This document shows, one piece after another, positions 58,951 to 64,000 of a stretch of DNA of 64,000 nucleotides. This stretch comes from Cymbidium sinense (lineage: Eukaryota; Streptophyta; Magnoliopsida; Asparagales; Orchidaceae). Below the pieces are notes generated by a model that did not search any database, had not been told where the DNA came from, and worked only from the letters and a program-made list of their open reading frames with translations. The stretch is from NCBI GenBank assembly GCA_021442155.1, contig CM038223.1:33950983-34014982 (forward strand), given 5' to 3'. The stretch's first letter is position 1. Every line of letters starts with the position of its first letter. The position numbers and the translations under genes were made by a program.

Positions 58951-59330
58951 TTAAGAAGTAGGGTGGTATATACTCCACCCTTCTAAAATCATGATCAATA
59001 AGAAAGTTAATCTATCATACCAAGCTTTAACAGCTTGTTTCAATCCATATAGGGATTTCTTCAATTTAAAAACATGATAAAGAATTTTCAAACTTTGAAA
59101 ACTAGATGGTTGTTTTCTAAATACATCTTGATCTATAAAGAAATTTAAAAATTCACCTTTAACATCCATTTGATAGAGTTTAAAGTCTTTGTAGCAGCCA
59201 TAGGCAAGGAGCAATCTAATGGCTTCTAATCTATCTAATGGAGCAAATGATTCCTCAAAATCTATTTTTCCAACCTGAGTGTATCCTTGTGGAACCAGTC
59301 TAGCCTTATCTTTAATAATATGTCCCAAGC
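58951..59330 (-). pseudogene. Sirevirus-type reverse transcriptase (partly open)
   Basis: The 125-codon frame reads 'KARLVPQGYTQVGKIDFEES', then 'FAPLDRLEAIRLLLAYG', 'LYQMDVKGEFLNFFI' (the VKxAFLNG block) and 'KLKKSLYGLKQAVKAWYDRL'. These are RT fingers and palm of copia type. The YVDD box lies next to the frame's end, near 58910-58860, and reads 'LIIVQIYVDDILFGS' in another frame. A short break separates them. Confidence 0.88.
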
Positions 59331-59334
59331 CATC

Positions 59335-60350
59335 TAATTTATTTCTAAAAGCCCATGTAGTTCATATGCTATTCTGGTCTTGAGGTTTGGAGACTAAATC
59401 CCACACATCATTTCTTATGAACGAATTTAATATTTCTTCCATAGCAACAATCCAATAGTGAGCTTCCAAAGCTTCATGTACTAATTTTGGTTCCATTTTA
59501 AATAAGAATATATAATGATTAATCACTTCCTTAAATTATTTTCTAGTTCTAACTCCTTCGGAAGGATCTCTAATGAACAAGTTTTTGGGATGATTCTTAA
59601 TAAATTTTCATTTTTGGGTAAAGAATCATTCCAAATTTATTTTCTTAAATTCATCTACCTCAACTTTAATCACATCATATCTAATATAATCTATAGGGTT
59701 TTCATCAAATATAACATGTATTGATTCTTCAATAATCAATTTTCTTTAATTAATAACTGTATAAGATCTGCCATTCGTAGAATAATCTAGAAAGATACCA
59801 TCATCAGGTTTATTATCAAATTTTCTTAAAGAATATTTTTTATTATTTTAAATAAATCTTTTACAATCGAAGATGTGAAAGTAATTAATCTTAGGTTTCT
59901 TACTAAAGATTAACTTATATGAGAGTTTTATTTAAAATTGATCTCAAGTAAAAATGGTTCATAACATAACATGTATTGTTAAAGACTTCAACCTAAAATA
60001 CTTAGGCAACTTGTAGTCATCTAACATAGCTCTACTCAATTCAATTAAAATCCTATTTTTTTTCTTTCTACAATGCCATTTTGTTGAGAAGTTATAGGAG
60101 TAGAAAAATTATGTTTAATACCAAACTCACAACAAAATTTTTTAAAATATTTATTTTAAAATTCACCATCATGATTCGATTGAATTTTACTAACCAAGAG
60201 AATTTTATCCCTTTGAATATATTTAATCAATTTTTTAAAATGTTAAAAAGCTTTATTTTTATGAACTAAAAACATGACTGAAGTGAATCTTATAAAATCA
60301 TCAACAATAATAAAGCCATAGTATTTCCCGCCTAAGCTTACAGTACTGAG
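59335..60350 (-). pseudogene. Sirevirus-type integrase (broken)
   Basis: From 60250 down the frames read 'IQSNHDGEF' (the second-Asp block, altered from SDHGGEF), 'FGIKHNFSTPITSQQNGIVE' (with the catalytic Glu) and 'RKKNRILIELSRAML'. Further on come 'FHIFDCKRFI' and 'LRKFDNKPDDGIFLDYS' (59880-59790), the integrase C-part of copia. Plus-strand reading frames across this region are shadows. Several stops intervene. Confidence 0.85.
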
Positions 60351-60600
60351 AGGACTAAATAAAGCCATATGTAGTAATTTAAAGGTCTAGATGTTGAAAT
60401 AGTATTTTTATTTTTGAAAGAATGTGTATAATGTTTTCCATGAATACTTGCTTCACAAATATAGTCAAAATGAAAATTTATTTTAGGTAAACCATTTACA
60501 AGATCAACTTTTGCAACTTTATTTAAAGAATGCATATTATTGTGACATAGCCTTTTATGTCATAATCAAACATCATAAAGTGAACTTTAAAACAAATTAA
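60338..60600 (-). pseudogene. Sirevirus-type pre-integrase domain
   Basis: Frame 60338-60535 reads 'MHSLNKVAKVDLVNGLPKIN', then 'FHFDYICEASIHGKHYTHSF' and 'KNKNTISTSRPL'. In the family this follows an 'HRRLGHASM' start; here 'KRLCHNN' lies directly upstream at 60535-60560. It includes the zinc-binding C-x2-C-like 'CEAS', whose second Cys is Ser. Confidence 0.88.
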
Positions 60601-60839
60601 ATTTAGATTATTAGCATCACATGCATTTTCAACATTAATAAGATAAAGATTCTTGTATCTATGACCTACAAGTAAAACATTTTTTTATCTCTAACAATAC
60701 AAAATGATGTATGAAATTCAACATTAAGTCTTTTATTGTATAATTGACTAATAGAAATAAGATTATGCTTTAAACCTTCAACAAAGTAAACTTTATCTAA
60801 TGTAATTGAATATTTGGAAATATAACTAATGCCAACTAA

Positions 60840-61000
60840 TTTGTTTCTTTAGCATTATCACCATAAACTATGTACCCTTCTTCATAAAGTTCTAAAGTAT
60901 AAAATTTTGATTTATCACCTATCTTATGTCTTGAACATCCACTCTCCAAGTACCACATCTCTTCTTTGATTTTTCTTTGAAGGCATTACTATAAGAGAAA
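60840..61000 (-). pseudogene. Sirevirus-type protease start
   Basis: The frame reads 'WYLESGCSRHKIGDKSKFYT', where the family has WYLDSGCSRHMTGDKSKF. The catalytic Asp of DSG is Glu here, which would inactivate a retropepsin. Remaining protease sequence (60600-60840) is broken by stops. Confidence 0.8.
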
Positions 61001-61129
61001 ATCATGGGCCAACTTTTGGAACCCAAACATGTTTGGGTCCACATCCTAAAGAAGAAATAGGCAATGAATGCTATATAGCGTGTGTAGCTATTGCATTTTT
61101 ATTTTGGACTATCCAAATGTAATTTGACC

Positions 61130-61660
61130 TAGAAAAATCTTGAGATCTTTTTGCATAAAAATAACAAAATACATGACCATTTTTATTGCAGAAGTTGCAT
61201 GTAACATTTGGATTTACATAAGGTCTTAATTTAAATGATCTTGATGCATTTGATGATTTATTTCTAATGAATGAAACATGTGAATGTAAGCTATTACAAG
61301 TATCTAATTTTGCATGAAGTAATAAAATTTTCTTTTTAAGTTTCTTTATAAGTATAGACTGATCTAATAAAGCATCATTCTTTGACTTTAAGTCAATTAA
61401 ATTATTTTATAAAAACAAAATATTCATTTTTATAATTTTATTTTCTTTTTCTAAAACATTAAATCTTTTTTTCAGCTTTTTGTGCTCATGTGCTAATTTA
61501 TTGAAAGCATTATCTAATTCTTCATATGAAATATCCTCACATACCTCACTTGTAGAATCCACATCAACCATAAGGCATAGATTTGCTTCTTCCTCTATAG
61601 TGTCATCACTGGATTCTTCTGAATGAGAGTTTGCCCAAAGTACTCTTTTCATTTTCTTCT
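61130..61660 (-). pseudogene. Sirevirus-type gag, C-terminal part
   Basis: Frame 61407-61652 has an acidic start (SEESSDDTIEEEANLC), then 'YEELDNAFNKLAHEHKKLKK' and 'RFNVLEKENKIIKMN', a heptad-like coiled coil typical of the long Sirevirus gag. Further towards 61160 a knuckle-like 'CNFCNKNGHVF' appears, with C, C and H present but the last Cys misplaced. Confidence 0.8.
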
Positions 61661-62033
61661 GAGGCTTTTTATTTTTCCAAGACTTCTTCCATTCAGCCTG
61701 TTTTACTTTTTCAACTAAGTCTAGGGAATTTCCTCTTATAGGTCAATTGTAATATACTATTCTTTCTCTTACATTCAACAATTTATTCGGTAATTTATGT
61801 AATTTAGATTTTTGCATACATGTTCTTTTCTCTTTCTGATCATATTTTTGAGCTTCTTGGGAAGCAAAGTAATCTCATCACTGTCAACATCTGAACATAA
61901 GAAATTTTTCTCACAAGTATCTTTCATCTACAAAGCAACTAATTTTCCTTTCTCTTTCTTTTGGAAAGAGTCAATTTGATATCTTTGTGCTATGACATGA
62001 TCATAAGCTATCAATGAACCAAGAAGATGATCA

Positions 62034-63358
62034 AGTGTACATGTGGTCCAACCCTTTGCTTCACTAATTGTAATAATTTTTGCATCTCATTCTTTTGGAA
62101 GGTATCATAAAATTTTATAAACCAAATCTTGATTTATGTATTTTCTTCGAAGTGAATGTAGTGTGTTAATAATTTTCTTGAAATGAGTGTACATATTAGA
62201 AATACTTTCATTTGGTAATATGTGAAATAATTCATATTCATGTACTAACATATTTATATGGGAATCTTTAACTTCATTAGTACCTTCATAAGTAAGAATT
62301 AATTTATTCCAAATTTCTTTTATAGTGTTCAACATGGAAATTCTCATATAGTCTTCAGGAAGTAAAGCAAAATATAAAATATTAGAAACTTTGGCATTTA
62401 ATTCATGTAATTCTCTTTCATAAGAAGACCATTCAATATTTTCAAATTAAAATTATTTTTATTGCTTTGTAGAAAAGATAATCTTATATGATTATTCTTT
62501 ATTAAATAATAACAACAATTAGCAACAATATAAAAAAAGTAAAGTGCAAAAAGGTAAATAGAGAACACAAAGATTTTTATGTGGTTCAACCAAATCTCAA
62601 AATCGACCTACGTCCATGTCTACAAACCAAAGCAAGGAATTCACTAAATCCAAGTTAAAATTACAACAAATCTCTCACAAGTAAGTACAACCCAATATCA
62701 TACTTTCCTACATAAGCAAGTACAAACCAACACCGTACTTTCCTACATGGGCAAGTACAACCCACAAGAAATAAGAAGAAATAAGAGAAGGGTTACAAAT
62801 ATCTAACTCTCAATTTAAAATTATTTTGCACTCACAACCCAACTATAACAATGTTAAGGCAAGGGATCGAAATGGAAGAGATAACTTCTTATTTATTTGA
62901 TATTTAAATTTAAAAACTTGAATGAAATATAAATACTAGAAGTCTTTAAATAACATTGACTAGTTTTACAAGATATGAAAATTTGAAAATAAATCAACTT
63001 GAATCAATAATCTAAAACACTCCAAATCAATGTTTTGATTATATGAATGATAACAAAAGACAAGTGATGTATGTAATCTTATGCTATCCAATGAACAAAA
63101 TAAAAATCCAAATCAAATACTTAAGATATCATTCACAAGAATATTGTTATATGCAAGTGGTAAAATGATTTGAAAGTATAAGCATGTTAATCACTTGTAT
63201 GCAATTTAAATTGAAACATAAGATATCTTCCACTTAAGAATTTATGAGAGATTAAAAGCTAGAGAAAGAGAACTTTTAAACACCAATCCTTATCCAAATA
63301 ATTCAATTAAGTTTACTAAAGGAAAAGCTTTAATCATAACTCAACTTCCATCATGTAT
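62034..63358 (-). repeat. Chimeric gag/LTR unit, copy 1 (1318 bp period)
   Basis: The unit contains gag (62040-62440) fused directly to LTR interior (62440-63350). The LTR 3' end, primer site and leader are missing at the fusion (near 62440, 'ttttcaaattaaaattatttt'). The LTR part matches 54780-55710 up to 'aactcaacttccatcatg' and then jumps back to gag. Markers gtggtccaaccc (62043 and 63361) and ggcattta (62393 and 63711) are both 1318 bp apart. Confidence 0.88.
62105..62347 (-). pseudogene. Sirevirus-type gag, UBN2-like part (copy 1)
   Basis: The 80-codon frame reads 'MLNTIKEIWNKLILTYEGTN', then 'HINMLVHEYELFHILPNESI' and 'SNMYTHFKKIINTLHSL'. This is the capsid-like UBN2 domain of copia gag (WDxLxxxYEGT...K...L..EYE.F.M...ESI..M..RF..I.N.L). 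It is open but short. A near-identical copy lies at 63423-63665. Confidence 0.85.
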
Positions 63359-64000
63359 ATGTGGTCCAACCCTTTGCTTCACTAATTGTAGTAACTTTTG
63401 CATCTCATTCTTTTGGAAGTTATCAAAAAATTTTATAAACCAAATATTGATTTATGTATTTTCTTCCAAGTAAATGTAATGTGTTAATAATTTTCTTGAA
63501 ATGAGTGTACATATTAGAAATAATTTCATTTGGAAATATGTGAAATAATTCATATTCATGTACTAACATATTTATATGGGCATCTTTAACTTCATTAGTA
63601 CCTTCATAAGTAAGAATTAATTTATCCCAAAGTTCTTTTATAGTGTTCAACATGGAAATTCTCATAAAGTCTTCATGAAGTAAAGCAAAGTATAAAATAT
63701 TAGAAACTTTGGCATTTAATTCATGTAATTCTCTTTCATAAGAAGACCATTCAATATTTTCAAATTAAAATTATTTTTATTGCTTTGTAGAAAAGATAAT
63801 CTTATATGATTATTCTTTATTAAATCACAACAACAATAAACAACAATAAAAAATGTAAAGTACGAAAAGGTAAATAGAGAACACAAAGATTTTTATGTGG
63901 TTCAACCAAATCTCAAAATCAACCTACATCCATGTCTACAAACCAAAGAATGGAATTCACTAATTCCAAGTCAAGATTGCAACAAATCTCTCACAAGTAA
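63359..64000 (-). repeat. Chimeric gag/LTR unit, copy 2 (cut by window edge)
   Basis: Repeats copy 1 from gtggtccaaccc on, including the fusion of gag to LTR (near 63760) and the 'tttttatgtggttcaacc' word (63890). Differences from copy 1 are scattered. Further units may lie outside the window. Confidence 0.88.
63423..63665 (-). pseudogene. Sirevirus-type gag, UBN2-like part (copy 2)
   Basis: An 80-codon frame equal to 62105-62347 except for about a dozen substitutions (for example KELWDK for KEIWNK, and FPNEII for LPNESI). It is the gag part of the second tandem unit. Confidence 0.88.

Larger units (their letters stand above)
54729..64000 (-). mobile_element. Sirevirus/Maximus-like Ty1/copia element, right part beyond window
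   Basis: Minus-strand order from the 3' LTR (54729-57691): polypurine tract, RNase H, RT, integrase, pre-integrase domain, protease and gag (to 62450), then LTR-derived sequence. The order protease, integrase, RT is copia. The long LTR, the 'WYLESGCSRH' motif, the pre-integrase domain and a large gag with coiled-coil part match the Sirevirus group. The 5' end is rearranged into a chimeric tandem duplication and continues past the window edge. Stops and frameshifts are abundant. Confidence 0.85.

Noticed and set aside
59515..60269. Plus-strand frames of 62-69 codons
   Set aside because: They are shadows of the minus-strand Sirevirus-type integrase.

Overview
The window looks like a gene-poor, AT-rich, intergenic stretch of a flowering-plant nuclear genome. 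There is no operon structure and no intact long reading frame. Almost every coding signal belongs to a plant transposable-element lineage: Ty3/gypsy (including a Tat/Retand-like type), Ty1/copia (including a Sirevirus/Maximus-like type), an RTE-type LINE and a PIF/Harbinger DNA transposon. The host species cannot be named from the sequence. A monocot is only a guess.

Layout, left to right. 1-1700: a minus-strand Ty3/gypsy fragment with an internally duplicated integrase segment. 1700-9880: decayed non-coding DNA, including a roughly 2 kb repeat (about 5050-7100) that recurs at about 49430-51980. 9880-17720: a minus-strand Tat/Retand-like gypsy element, with a tandem-repeat 3' region, integrase, RNase H, protease and gag. 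Its RT palm is deleted and its 5' leader is split by a 2128-bp solo Sirevirus-type LTR (14915-17042). 17720-20844: spacer with AT microsatellites and a weak candidate gene start near 19313-19682. 20850-25631: a structurally complete but coding-dead Ty1/copia element with 385-388 bp LTRs and a tttct target duplication.

26554-41763 is a nest. A PIF/Harbinger element with 28-bp terminal inverted repeats and TTA duplications contains a complete 6508-bp Ty3/gypsy element (28872-35379, duplication aatgt) and an RTE LINE (about 35783-38918, (CAA)16 tail). The LINE splits the Harbinger Myb/SANT-like gene. The Harbinger transposase remnant lies at 40120-41350.

42980-54728: a second Tat/Retand-like element on the plus strand, related to the first. 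It is interrupted by a block with 51-bp and 116-bp tandem repeats (44060-46850) and by the shared 2 kb repeat (49430-51980). From 54729 to the right edge lies a minus-strand Sirevirus-like copia element. It has a 2963-bp LTR, RNase H, RT, integrase, protease and gag. At its 5' side a chimeric gag/LTR unit of 1318 bp is tandemly duplicated.

No cellular gene could be established. The interest is in the insertion history: solo LTR into Tat; gypsy and LINE into Harbinger; Sirevirus after Tat; and tandem repeats arising from retroelement pieces. All elements carry stops, frameshifts or lost catalytic residues, so none is expected to be autonomous. I found no convincing sign of a new functional system.
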